From Spirochaetales bacterium (GTDB taxonomy: Bacteria > Spirochaetota > Spirochaetia > Treponematales > UBA12059), in the NCBI GenBank assembly GCA_016928955.1, contig JAFGJV010000014.1, positions 70,014-129,408 on the forward strand: DNA of 59,395 nucleotides, written 5' to 3'. The position numbers and the translations under genes are program-made. The notes beneath the pieces were generated by a model that was not told the origin of the DNA, did not search any database, and saw only the letters and a program-made list of their open reading frames with translations. Shown here in pieces: positions 32,007 to 40,638 of this stretch (positions within the stretch are counted from its first letter, which is position 1; each line of letters starts with the position of its first letter).

Positions 32007-32035
32007 ACCATAGCCGCTAAACGCTGCCATGGCCA
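32007..32035 (-). promoter_or_regulatory. promoter giving a near-leaderless acyltransferase transcript
   Basis: Minus strand TGGCCA (32035-32030), 17-bp spacer, TATGGT (32012-32007), then 8 nt to the ATG at 31998. Predicted +1 lies 0-2 nt before the start codon. Confidence 0.5.
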
Positions 32036-32045
32036 GTCATGCCGC

Positions 32046-32074
32046 TTGAATTCAGGCGCCTGCGCCCGTACTTT
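32046..32074 (+). promoter_or_regulatory. possible promoter of tpx
   Basis: TTGAAT (32046-32051), 17-bp spacer, TACTTT (32069-32074), 46 nt before the GTG start. The hexamers are moderate matches. Confidence 0.4.
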
Positions 32075-32120
32075 TGAATAAGCGCGCCTCCTTCAACCGG
32101 GGCGCGGGAGAGGAAAAATT

Positions 32121-32636
32121 GTGGCACACATCACGTTGAAGGGAGCGCCCACCCGTACCGTGGGGGACCTTCCGGCGGTCGGTTCAAAGGCGCCTGATTT
32201 CCGGCTTACCAAAGGAGACCTGTCGGACGTGACCCTGGCCGACTTCCGGGGAATCACGCTGGTGATCAGCATCGTGCCCAGCGTGGACACGGGCGTGTGC
32301 GCGGCCAGCGCCCACGCGTTCAACCAGCGCGTCAAGGAACTGGGTTCCGTCAAGGTGCTGACGGTGAGCAGGGATTTGCCCTTTGCCCAGCGGCGCTTCT
32401 GCGAGGCCGAGGGTATAGATGCCGTGGTCACCCTGTCCGAGCTCAGGAACCGGGCTTTTGGGCAGGCGTACGGCGCTGAAATCGTGGACGGGCCCATGGC
32501 CGGGCTTCTGTCCAGGGCCGTGGTGGTGGTCGACCCCGCAGGGCGCGTGTCCTGGACCCAGCAGGTGCCCGAGATCGGCCAGGAACCCGATTACGACGGC
32601 GCCCTGAACGCTGCCAAGGCAGCCGCTTCCTACTGA
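32121..32636 (+). CDS. tpx: thiol peroxidase (Tpx-type peroxiredoxin)
   Basis: 171 residues from a GTG behind AGAGGAA. The peroxidatic site reads PSVDTGVCAAS with Cys60, and the resolving Cys94 is in RRFCEAEGID, the positions expected for atypical 2-Cys Tpx. The usual Thr-Pro just before the Cys is replaced by Thr-Gly (DTGVC rather than DTPVC), a small departure at the active site. It reduces hydrogen peroxide or lipid hydroperoxides using thioredoxin in the cytosol or periplasm; no signal peptide is seen here. It overlaps the convergent flavoprotein gene by 7 bp. Confidence 0.92.
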   Translation: MAHITLKGAPTRTVGDLPAVGSKAPDFRLTKGDLSDVTLADFRGITLVISIVPSVDTGVCAASAHAFNQRVKELGSVKVLTVSRDLPFAQRRFCEAEGIDAVVTLSELRNRAFGQAYGAEIVDGPMAGLLSRAVVVVDPAGRVSWTQQVPEIGQEPDYDGALNAAKAAASY

Positions 32637-33733
32637 GAGCGGCTGATGGGTGTGTCCACCCTGTCCACGCTCAGGGCGCCTGACGCCAGGGCCAGGCGCC
32701 TGAGCCAGGGTTGGTACATGACCGGCAACTTGAGCGCCTTGACTGCCAGCTCGGCCCTGAGGCGGGCGTTCGCAGCCGTGTAACGGCCGAGCCAGCCGTC
32801 CTGGCCGGGGCCGAGCGCCTGGGCCAGGGACAGCGCGCTCCGGAACGCGTAGCTGAAGCCTTCAGCGGAGCTGGGGCTGATGAGTCCGGCGGCCTCTCCC
32901 ACAAGGGCCACCGTGCCGGCGCCCAGGTCGACCACGCCCGGTCTGGACGGGCGGGCCAGGTGGGTGCCGTGCCTGAGCGCCGGCGCACCCAGTTCCCAGC
33001 CACGCTCCACGAGCAGGCGCTTGAGAAGCTCAAAACGCGCGGCCGGATCCTTGTCCGCCGGCAGTGCCGCGCCCAGTATGAGCTTGCCGTCCTTGGGTAT
33101 GGTCCACGCGTAAAAGTCCGTGACGGCGGGGTGGAAGAGCGCCTCAAAGCATGAGCTTACCGTGTGGTTTGGATACCATTCCTGTATCGCCACATAGTCA
33201 GGCCTCTGCGACGATGATCCGCGCAAGGCGCGTCTGACCGCCGACCAGGCTCCGTCGGCCCCGACCAATAGGCCCGCGCGCACCTCAACGGGCTGACCGC
33301 CCACGGTGTAGCGCACTGTCAGGCCGTCTTTGTCCGGCCTGAACGTCCTGAAGGTGGCGCCCCTCGCCACGGTGGCCGAGCGGGCGGCCAGCGACAAAAG
33401 CCATTCGTCCATGGCTCCCCGGTCTATGTTCACGTAATGGCGCTGATAGTGACGCTCCAGGCCGGAAGCCAGGTCCACGGCCCGTACGGCGAACAGTTGG
33501 GGGCCAACCAAGACCTGGCGCGGCACCCCCAACCCGAAGGTCGCCAGCATGCGCTGGGCGTCCGGGTCCAAAAGGCCGCCGCAGCATTTCTGCGCCTGCG
33601 GCCGGCCGGCCGTGTCGCCCCCGCTTCTCTCCACCACCAGCACGGACCGGCTGGTTCCCAGAAGCCTGGCCAGGGTGGACCCAGCCGGCCCCCCGCCTAT
33701 GATGACCACGTCAAAGCGCTGCTCTACCGACAT
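32630..33733 (-). CDS. geranylgeranyl reductase-type FAD-dependent oxidoreductase
   Basis: 367 residues from the ATG at 33733. FAD-binding Rossmann motif DVVIIGGGPAGSTLARLLG at the N-terminus, then the family-typical QKCCGGLLDPDAQRML, a second dinucleotide motif GLLVGADGAWSAVRRAL, FYAWTIPKDGKLILGAAL resembling the YxWxFP motif, and the FAD-pyrophosphate segment ALVGEAAGLISPSSAEGFSYAF. The family reduces isoprenoid double bonds (menaquinone, polyprenol or archaeal-type lipids) or acts as a halogenase-like monooxygenase. There is no Shine-Dalgarno; TTTAAT ends 6 nt before the ATG. It is divergent from the copper chaperone gene with a shared 120-bp region. Confidence 0.83.
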   Translation of the reverse strand: MSVEQRFDVVIIGGGPAGSTLARLLGTSRSVLVVERSGGDTAGRPQAQKCCGGLLDPDAQRMLATFGLGVPRQVLVGPQLFAVRAVDLASGLERHYQRHYVNIDRGAMDEWLLSLAARSATVARGATFRTFRPDKDGLTVRYTVGGQPVEVRAGLLVGADGAWSAVRRALRGSSSQRPDYVAIQEWYPNHTVSSCFEALFHPAVTDFYAWTIPKDGKLILGAALPADKDPAARFELLKRLLVERGWELGAPALRHGTHLARPSRPGVVDLGAGTVALVGEAAGLISPSSAEGFSYAFRSALSLAQALGPGQDGWLGRYTAANARLRAELAVKALKLPVMYQPWLRRLALASGALSVDRVDTPISRSQ

Positions 33734-33739
33734 GGGTCG

Positions 33740-33769
33740 ATTAAACCAGCATTTGGCCCCTTCTGACCA
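33740..33769 (-). promoter_or_regulatory. promoter giving a leaderless flavoprotein transcript
   Basis: Minus strand TGGTCA (33769-33764), 18-bp spacer, TTTAAT (33745-33740), then exactly 6 nt to the ATG at 33733. Confidence 0.5.
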
Positions 33770-33794
33770 GCGGGGCTTTCCCTTGGGTCCGGAA

Positions 33795-33823
33795 TTGAGT
33801 ATTATACCCCCAGGGGGTATGCT
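33795..33823 (+). promoter_or_regulatory. copper-chaperone promoter with a CsoR-like operator in the spacer
   Basis: TTGAGT (33795-33800) and TATGCT (33818-33823) are 17 bp apart. Filling the spacer is the palindrome ATACCCCCAGGGGGTAT (33804-33820), which resembles known CsoR copper-repressor operators (TACCCC...GGGGTA type). A repressor bound there would occlude RNA polymerase; copper would release it. No csoR gene is in the window. Confidence 0.75.
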
Positions 33824-33853
33824 GATAGCGTACGTGCCTCCAGAGGAGTGGCT

Positions 33854-34063
33854 ATGAAAAGCATTGTCAGGATAGAGGGCATGAGCTGCGGGCATTGCGC
33901 CATGCGCGTACAGCGGGCGCTTGAAAGCCTGGCCGGGGTAAGCTCGGCCACTGTGGACGTGCAGGCGGGAACGGCCGAGGTCGAAGGGCAGGGCTTGGAC
34001 GCCAACCTGCTCAGGGGCGCGGTTATCAAGGCGGGCTACACGCCCGTGTCAGTCCTGCCCTGA
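33854..34063 (+). CDS. heavy-metal-associated (CopZ-like) copper chaperone
   Basis: 69 residues from the ATG at 33854, 5 nt after GAGGAG. A single HMA domain with metal-binding GMSCGHC (residues 9-15) and the alternating beta-alpha pattern VSSATVDVQAGTAEVEG...LRGAVIKAGYTPVSVLP. It carries Cu(I) in the cytosol between partners such as a CopA ATPase or a repressor, neither of which is encoded here. A CsoR-like operator in its promoter supports copper rather than mercury or zinc. Its 3' end overlaps the convergent nuclease gene by 15 bp. Confidence 0.9.
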   Translation: MKSIVRIEGMSCGHCAMRVQRALESLAGVSSATVDVQAGTAEVEGQGLDANLLRGAVIKAGYTPVSVLP

Positions 34064-34720
34064 GCCGCCTACCAGGGCCCAGTAGCCCAGTCCGCGGTCC
34101 CGTGCCCTGGCTTCCGCTTTCTTGAATTCCCCGGAGAGTATGAAGGGATATTTCAGAAGAGCCGGGGCATGGCCGTTGGCTACCAGGGCCAGATTCACAT
34201 GGGTGCCGTCTTCCAGAAAAACGTAGCAGAGAAGGCGGCCGTAGGTGTCCCTGAGGTCCCGGTCAAAGGCCAGGTGTAGCGTATTGCCCCGCGCGAGCTC
34301 GTCCAGGGCCAGCGACGCTTCCAAGCCCCCGGTTTCTGGACCCTGGCCTTGGCGCCTGATTTCCGGGGCGTCTACGCCGACCAGCCGCACTGATTCGCGC
34401 GGTTCTAAAATCTGCGCGCCTCCGTTGGCCGCGGCCACGGCCAGAAGCTGGTCCGGGGCCAGGCTCACGCGCAGGGTATCCCCGTCCACAGTTTCCAGAA
34501 GCTCGGCCGGAAGCATGCGCGACACGTCGGTGCTTCCCGAGGTTTTGAGGCCAAGCTCGTGCAGGGAGTACAGGCCTTCAGACACGCCCCTGACCGCACG
34601 GGCCGCGGCGGCGACCTCCGGACCCAGCCGCTGTCCGAGCGCGGCGGCCGCTATCACGGCTGCCGCCAGCCAGGGAAGGACACGGATGAAGGCGCCTACG
34701 GGCGTGAGCGGTTTTCTCAC
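34049..34720 (-). CDS. thermonuclease-like (SNase domain) membrane-anchored protein
   Basis: 223 residues from a GTG at 34720 overlapping the dnaJ stop (GTGA). The same frame stays open across dnaJ, but that part is an arginine-rich shadow. An N-terminal hydrophobic segment (FIRVLPWLAAAVIAAAALG) could be a signal anchor. The SNase core shows ETVDGDTLRVSL, RLVGVDAPEIRRQ (catalytic Arg region), FDRDLRDTYGRLLCYVFLED and HVNLALVANGHAPALLKYPF. It would be an extracytoplasmic Ca-dependent nuclease. Its translation coupling to a chaperone gene is unusual. Confidence 0.82.
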   Translation of the reverse strand: MRKPLTPVGAFIRVLPWLAAAVIAAAALGQRLGPEVAAAARAVRGVSEGLYSLHELGLKTSGSTDVSRMLPAELLETVDGDTLRVSLAPDQLLAVAAANGGAQILEPRESVRLVGVDAPEIRRQGQGPETGGLEASLALDELARGNTLHLAFDRDLRDTYGRLLCYVFLEDGTHVNLALVANGHAPALLKYPFILSGEFKKAEARARDRGLGYWALVGGSGQD

Positions 34721-35859
34721 TTGAGGTCTGACAGCTTGATGGGGGTGGGCTCGGACGGGTCGCCTTCTACCCTGGCCAGCTCGTCCAGAAGCTCCCTGCC
34801 GCGCTTGCTGAGGTGGGCGGGCACCTGGATCATGAGCTTGATGTACATGTCGCCACGCCGCGAGCCGCCGCCGGCCCCGGGCACGCCTTCTTCCCGCAGC
34901 CGGAGCATCTTGCCGTGCTGGGCTCCGGCGGGCACGGTGACTTTGACCTTCTTGCCCTCGATGGTGGGCACCGTGATTTCGCCGCCCAGGGCGGCCTTGG
35001 TTATGGATATGGGCACGGCGCAATAGAGGTCGTTGCCGTCGCGCTCGAAAAACTCGTGGGGACGCACGTGGACAAAGACAAAAAGATCGCCGGGGCGGCC
35101 GCCGTTGGGGCCCGCGTCGCCCTGACCCGACACGGACAGCCTCCGGCCGTCGTCCATGCCCGGGGGGATGGTTACCTTGATTTTCTGCTTTTTCTTGGAC
35201 AGGCCCGAACCGCCGCACACCTTGCACGGCCGGTCGACCACGTAGCCTTCCCCGCCGCAGGTGGGGCAGGGGCTGGCTATGGAGAAGAAACCGGAACTGC
35301 GGCGGACCTGGCCGGAGCCCTGGCAGGTGGGGCATACCTTGCGCCCGCCGCCCGGCTCGGAGCCCGAGCCGCCGCAGGCCTGGCAGGATTCGTCCCGGCT
35401 GTACGTGATTTCCACGGTGGTGCCGAACACGGCCTGCTCGAAGGAGAGCTCCAGGTCATAGCGGAGGTTGGAGCCACGCGGAGGCTCGCCGCGCCTGCGA
35501 CCGCCGCCCCCGCCCATGCCGCCGCCGAACAGGTTGTCAAAGATGCTCCCAAATCCGCCCATGCCCCCAAAAATGTCCTCAAAGTCGCGGAATATGCCGG
35601 AGAAGTCATGGGCGCCCTGGCCGCCGGCCATGCCCTCCACGCCGGCAAAGCCGAACTGGTCGTAGGCGGCTCGTTTCTGGTCGTCGCCGAGTACCTCGTA
35701 GGCCTCGGTGCCTTCCTTGAAGCGCTCTTCCGCGGCCTTGTCCCCCGGGTTGCGGTCTGGGTGGTTGGCTACCGCGAGCCGGCGGTACGCTTTCTTGATG
35801 TCGTCCTTGTTGGCGCCCTTGGGAACCCCAAGAACCTCGTAGTAATCGCGTTTGGCCAC
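34717..35859 (-). CDS. dnaJ: chaperone DnaJ (type I Hsp40)
   Basis: 380 residues from a GTG at 35859 (AAGGAAG before it); a longer in-frame extension precedes the J domain without a ribosome site. J domain AKRDYYEVLGVPKGANKDDI with the HPD tripeptide in VANHPDRNPGD; a Gly/Phe-rich region (FGGMGGFGSIFDNLFGGGMG); and four CxxCxGxG zinc repeats (CQACGGSG, CPTCQGSG, CPTCGGEG, CKVCGGSG). It stimulates DnaK ATPase and delivers substrates. It lies 120 bp downstream of dnaK, with an inverted repeat between them. Confidence 0.97.
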   Translation of the reverse strand: MAKRDYYEVLGVPKGANKDDIKKAYRRLAVANHPDRNPGDKAAEERFKEGTEAYEVLGDDQKRAAYDQFGFAGVEGMAGGQGAHDFSGIFRDFEDIFGGMGGFGSIFDNLFGGGMGGGGGRRRGEPPRGSNLRYDLELSFEQAVFGTTVEITYSRDESCQACGGSGSEPGGGRKVCPTCQGSGQVRRSSGFFSIASPCPTCGGEGYVVDRPCKVCGGSGLSKKKQKIKVTIPPGMDDGRRLSVSGQGDAGPNGGRPGDLFVFVHVRPHEFFERDGNDLYCAVPISITKAALGGEITVPTIEGKKVKVTVPAGAQHGKMLRLREEGVPGAGGGSRRGDMYIKLMIQVPAHLSKRGRELLDELARVEGDPSEPTPIKLSDLK

Positions 35860-35883
35860 GGTATGCTTCCTTACCACATGCGA

Positions 35884-35977
35884 CCACGGAGTCACGGAGT
35901 CGAGGAGGCGTTATATGGGAGAGGATTCAACCCTCACCCTTCCCTCCGTGTCTCCGTGTCTCCGTGGTAGTTTTTTA
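35884..35977. repeat. CTCCGTG inverted/tandem repeat between dnaK and dnaJ
   Basis: CCACGGAGTCACGGAG (35884-35899) faces three near-tandem copies of the octamer (T)CTCCGTG ending in GG (35944-35967); the arms pair with one mismatch over 16 bp. On the plus strand a TTTTTT tract follows. As both genes read on the minus strand, the hairpin sits in their mRNA and may separate dnaK and dnaJ by processing or partial termination. The motif resembles widespread CCACGGAG-type intergenic repeats I remember from other bacteria. Confidence 0.65.
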
Positions 35978-35979
35978 CG

Positions 35980-37905
<1,926 letters not shown>

Positions 37906-37938
37906 TGCGTTCTCCTTGGCGCTGCGCGCTCTCGTGTG

Positions 37939-38559
37939 CTATTCCGTCGCGGTGTCCGCCCCGGTCTTGGCGGCGGGCATGCGTACTTTTACCTTGGCGC
38001 TACGGAGCACGCGCTCGCGCAGCATGTAGCCTTTCATGTATTCCTCAACGACCACGGGTTCGTCGCAGTCGCCTTGTTCGCTCATCATGGCCTCGTGCCG
38101 GTTCGGGTCAAAGCTCTGGCCCACGGACTCGAAGCGCGACAGGCCGTACTTGTTGGCCAGGGTTGAAGACAGGTTGCGCTCTATCATGGCCACGCCGTCA
38201 TGCAGGGTCTGGAAATCCTTGGACGTCTCGCTGGACTTGATGGCGCGCTCGAAGTCGTCCATCACGCCCACCAGCTCGGCGAGGAGCCCGGCGTTGGCGA
38301 ACTGGACGGCGTCGTCCTTCTCGCGGAACATGCGCTTGCGGAAATTCTCGTAGTCCGCCAACTTGCGCAGGTACTGGTCCTTGAGCTCGGACAGCTCGCC
38401 TTCCAGTTTCGCTATGCGCTCGTCGCGCTCGTCCGGAACGGCCGCCTGGGTTTGCGCGCCGTGTTCGGGCGCGGCCGGCTCAATGCCCGTTGCGGGCTGA
38501 TCCTGGACGGAGTCAGGTTGTTCTTCGCGCTCGTCGGTTTTTTTTGCCTTGTTCGACAT
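37939..38559 (-). CDS. grpE: nucleotide exchange factor GrpE
   Basis: 206 residues from the ATG at 38559 (GCGAGG before it). Acidic/Gln-rich N-terminus, then a long coiled coil (RDERIAKLEGELSELKDQYL RKL broken by DYENFRKRMFREKDDAVQF) and the C-terminal beta domain FESVGQSFDPNRHEAMMSEQ, the GrpE signature. It releases ADP from DnaK. It is the first gene of grpE-dnaK-dnaJ-nuclease. Unlike many Gram-positive and spirochaetal operons, no hrcA gene precedes it. Confidence 0.95.
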   Translation of the reverse strand: MSNKAKKTDEREEQPDSVQDQPATGIEPAAPEHGAQTQAAVPDERDERIAKLEGELSELKDQYLRKLADYENFRKRMFREKDDAVQFANAGLLAELVGVMDDFERAIKSSETSKDFQTLHDGVAMIERNLSSTLANKYGLSRFESVGQSFDPNRHEAMMSEQGDCDEPVVVEEYMKGYMLRERVLRSAKVKVRMPAAKTGADTATE

Positions 38560-38628
38560 GACCTCGCCTTGTGGACGTGATGAGGCGGTATCCTTGGACA
38601 CGGGGTCTCCGGAACCGCCGGGCGTAAA

Positions 38629-38661
38629 AATAATAAACACCCTTTTCCAGCGTCAAGCTGG
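38629..38661 (-). promoter_or_regulatory. grpE promoter with palindromic -35 region
   Basis: On the minus strand TTGACG (38656-38651) sits inside CCAGCTTGACGCTGG (38661-38647), followed 15-16 bp later by TATTAT/ATTATT. No CIRCE element (TTAGCACTC...) is found between 38560 and 38851. A near-identical block, CCAGCTTGACATTGG, lies in opposite orientation at 38759-38773. Confidence 0.5.
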
Positions 38662-38763
38662 ATGCCTTCTTATATGTTAAAAGTATGCAATTTTATCCTT
38701 ATAGTCACCTTTTGGGGCCGTAAACGGCACGGTTTTTGTATTCAGGGCCCTGTCCCGTCCAGC

Positions 38764-38791
38764 TTGACATTGGCCGCGCAAGCTATAACAT
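38764..38791 (+). promoter_or_regulatory. possible rpoN promoter
   Basis: TTGACA (38764-38769), 16-bp spacer, TAACAT (38786-38791), about 60 bp before the GTG start of rpoN. The -35 block mirrors the grpE one. Confidence 0.45.
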
Positions 38792-38851
38792 TGATTAAAG
38801 GGAAACGATGACGGGGCCGGAGCCAAACCGGCCGCGCGGGAGGGGTGTTTC

Positions 38852-40225
38852 GTGCAGGTTCAGAGGCCGTCGATCATACAGGAACAACGGCAAAAGCTGA
38901 GCCCTCAGATGATTCAGTCCATCCGCCTTATGTCCTTGCCCCTGCAGGAGCTGAAAGAGGAAATCCAGCAGGAGCTGGAGGGAAATCCAGCCCTTGAAAT
39001 CGTGGAAGACCGCTCGACCGTTTCTCTGGAGAGTATTAAAGAGGAGCGCGAGTCCGATTCGGATACCCAGCGCCTGTTCGAGGCCAGCTCCGATCCGGGC
39101 TGGAACCGGAGCTCGGACGACGACTCCGACGCCAAGCGCATGTTCCTAGAAGGCGCCATAACCAGCCCGGAGACGCTCCAGGACCACCTGCTGTGGCAGC
39201 TCAGGCTCCAGCCGCTCTCGGCAGACCAGCGCGGCGTGGGCGAGAAGCTGATTCAGAACCTGGACGCCGACGGTTTCCACAAAGAGGATCCCTATGTACT
39301 CTGCCAGGGGCACTCGCCGGAGCTGGTGAACATGGTCATGGCCGTGATCCGGAGCCTTGAGCCGGCGGGCTGCTGCGTGGGCAATTACCGCGAGTCGCTG
39401 GTGGCCCAGACCCTTCTGGCCCCGGACGCCCCGCGCACGGCCCTTGCCATCCTGCGCGACCACATGGACCTTCTGGAGCGCGGCCGCGTACAGGACATAC
39501 AGCGCAGGCTCAAGCTGACTGAAGCGCAGCTGGATGAGGCCATGACCTTCATCAGGAGCCTCAACCCCTTTCCCGGGCGCCAGTACTCGGCGGAAGAGGC
39601 CCGCTACGTGGTCCCGGACGTCCTTGTCAAGCTCAAGGACGGCGAGTTTGTCATAGCCATAAACGACGAGGAAATCCCCGTCATCGGCATCAATCCCTTC
39701 TTTGACGAACTGGCCGAGAGCAAGCACGACAAGGCTACGGACTCCTTTGTCAAGGACAACATCCGCAAGGCGCGCTGGTTTATCCAGAGCATCCATCAGC
39801 GCAACCGGACCCTGCTCAAGGTGGTCCGCTCCATAGTGGAATTCCAGCGCCAGTTTTTTGCTCGGGGACCCAAGTACCTGGCCCCGCTCACGCTCAAGGA
39901 CATAGCGGCCGAGGTCGGCGTGCACGAGACGACGATATCGCGCATCGCCGGCAAGAAATACCTGCAGACCGACTGGGGCATTTTCGAGCTCCGCTACTTC
40001 TTCACCAACAGCATATCGGGAACCGGATCCCGGGGGTCGCGGTTCTCCAAGGAGGGCGTGAAACAGGTCATCAAGGAGCTGATAGAGGGAGAGTCGCGCG
40101 CCCTGTCCGACCAGGACATCAGCGAGGCCCTTGCGCTCAAGGGCATCAAGCTGGCCAGGCGGACGGTGGCCAAATACCGCCAGGAGCTCAACATGGATTC
40201 GTCGTTCAGCCGCAAGCACGGCTGA
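38852..40225 (+). CDS. rpoN: RNA polymerase sigma-54 factor
   Basis: 457 residues from a GTG behind GGGAGGGG. Region I is Gln/Leu-rich (QEQRQKLSPQMIQSIRLMSL PLQELKEEIQQ broken here), an acidic linker follows (DSDTQRLFEASSDPG), then the core-binding domain. The DNA-binding part contains the HTH VHETTISRIAGKKYLQTDWG and the RpoN box ARRTVAKYRQE near the C-terminus. It directs RNA polymerase to -24/-12 promoters activated by AAA+ enhancer-binding proteins, one of which (NtrX-like) is encoded 3.5 kb downstream. It is followed at 19 bp by hpf, the order seen in proteobacterial rpoN loci. Confidence 0.97.
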   Translation: MQVQRPSIIQEQRQKLSPQMIQSIRLMSLPLQELKEEIQQELEGNPALEIVEDRSTVSLESIKEERESDSDTQRLFEASSDPGWNRSSDDDSDAKRMFLEGAITSPETLQDHLLWQLRLQPLSADQRGVGEKLIQNLDADGFHKEDPYVLCQGHSPELVNMVMAVIRSLEPAGCCVGNYRESLVAQTLLAPDAPRTALAILRDHMDLLERGRVQDIQRRLKLTEAQLDEAMTFIRSLNPFPGRQYSAEEARYVVPDVLVKLKDGEFVIAINDEEIPVIGINPFFDELAESKHDKATDSFVKDNIRKARWFIQSIHQRNRTLLKVVRSIVEFQRQFFARGPKYLAPLTLKDIAAEVGVHETTISRIAGKKYLQTDWGIFELRYFFTNSISGTGSRGSRFSKEGVKQVIKELIEGESRALSDQDISEALALKGIKLARRTVAKYRQELNMDSSFSRKHG

Positions 40226-40244
40226 GCGGTGCAAGGAGGTTTTC

Positions 40245-40538
40245 ATGACAATTGATGTCCGTTCCGTGCATTTCGAGATGAGCGACGCGAACCGGTCCTA
40301 CCTGGACAAGAAGCTTGAGAGGATAGCGTACGCCAAGGACCTGATTGTGGACCTGTTGTTTTCGTTCACCAAAGACAAGCAATTCAAATGCGAATGCACG
40401 GTCAATTTCCGCTGGGGCTCCCAGGCCCACGTGCAGGAAACGGACTTTGACCTGACCGCGGGCATGGACAAGCTGATGGATACCCTGGAGCAGAAAATCA
40501 ACAAGGAGAAAAAAAAGGTCCAGGACAAGAAGCAGTAG
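40245..40538 (+). CDS. hpf: ribosome hibernation promoting factor (short HPF/RaiA type)
   Basis: 97 residues from the ATG at 40245 behind AAGGAGG. Beta-alpha-beta-beta-beta-alpha fold of the S30AE family: MTIDVRSVHFEMSDANRSYL DKK, then TVNFRWGSQAHVQETDFDLT and a final helix MDKLMDTLEQKINKEKKKVQ with a Lys-rich end. It is the short form, lacking the C-terminal dimerisation domain of long HPF. It binds the 30S decoding region in stationary or starved cells. Co-transcribed with rpoN and closed by a strong terminator. Confidence 0.93.
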   Translation: MTIDVRSVHFEMSDANRSYLDKKLERIAYAKDLIVDLLFSFTKDKQFKCECTVNFRWGSQAHVQETDFDLTAGMDKLMDTLEQKINKEKKKVQDKKQ

Positions 40539-40547
40539 AGATACGGA

Positions 40548-40576
40548 CCGCCGGCTTAACGCCGGCGGTTTTTTTT
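40548..40576 (+). terminator. strong rho-independent terminator after hpf
   Basis: CCGCCGGC (40548-40555) and GCCGGCGG (40561-40568) with loop TTAAC, followed by eight T. Splits the rpoN-hpf transcript from the hprK cluster. Confidence 0.95.
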
Positions 40577-40601
40577 GCGCGTCCGGGACGGCGGCATCCG
40601 A

Positions 40602-40630
40602 TTGCGCAAGCGCCGGAATCGCATTATGCT
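40602..40630 (+). promoter_or_regulatory. hprK promoter adjacent to the start codon
   Basis: TTGCGC (40602-40607), 17-bp spacer, TATGCT (40625-40630), then 8 nt to the ATG at 40639. No Shine-Dalgarno, so the transcript is predicted leaderless or with at most 2 nt of leader. Confidence 0.6.
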
Positions 40631-40638
40631 TCCGCACG

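Noticed and set aside
32110-32135. TGGCAC near the tpx start as a sigma-54 -24 element
   Set aside because: No GC-type -12 element at the required spacing, and it lies within the first codons.
34721-35335. Extended frame upstream of the thermonuclease gene
   Set aside because: Arginine/glycine-rich shadow of dnaJ on the same strand; the GTG at 34720 coupled to the dnaJ stop gives the natural start.
38560-38851. CIRCE element expected for a grpE-dnaK-dnaJ operon
   Set aside because: No TTAGCACTC-type half sites in the region read by eye.
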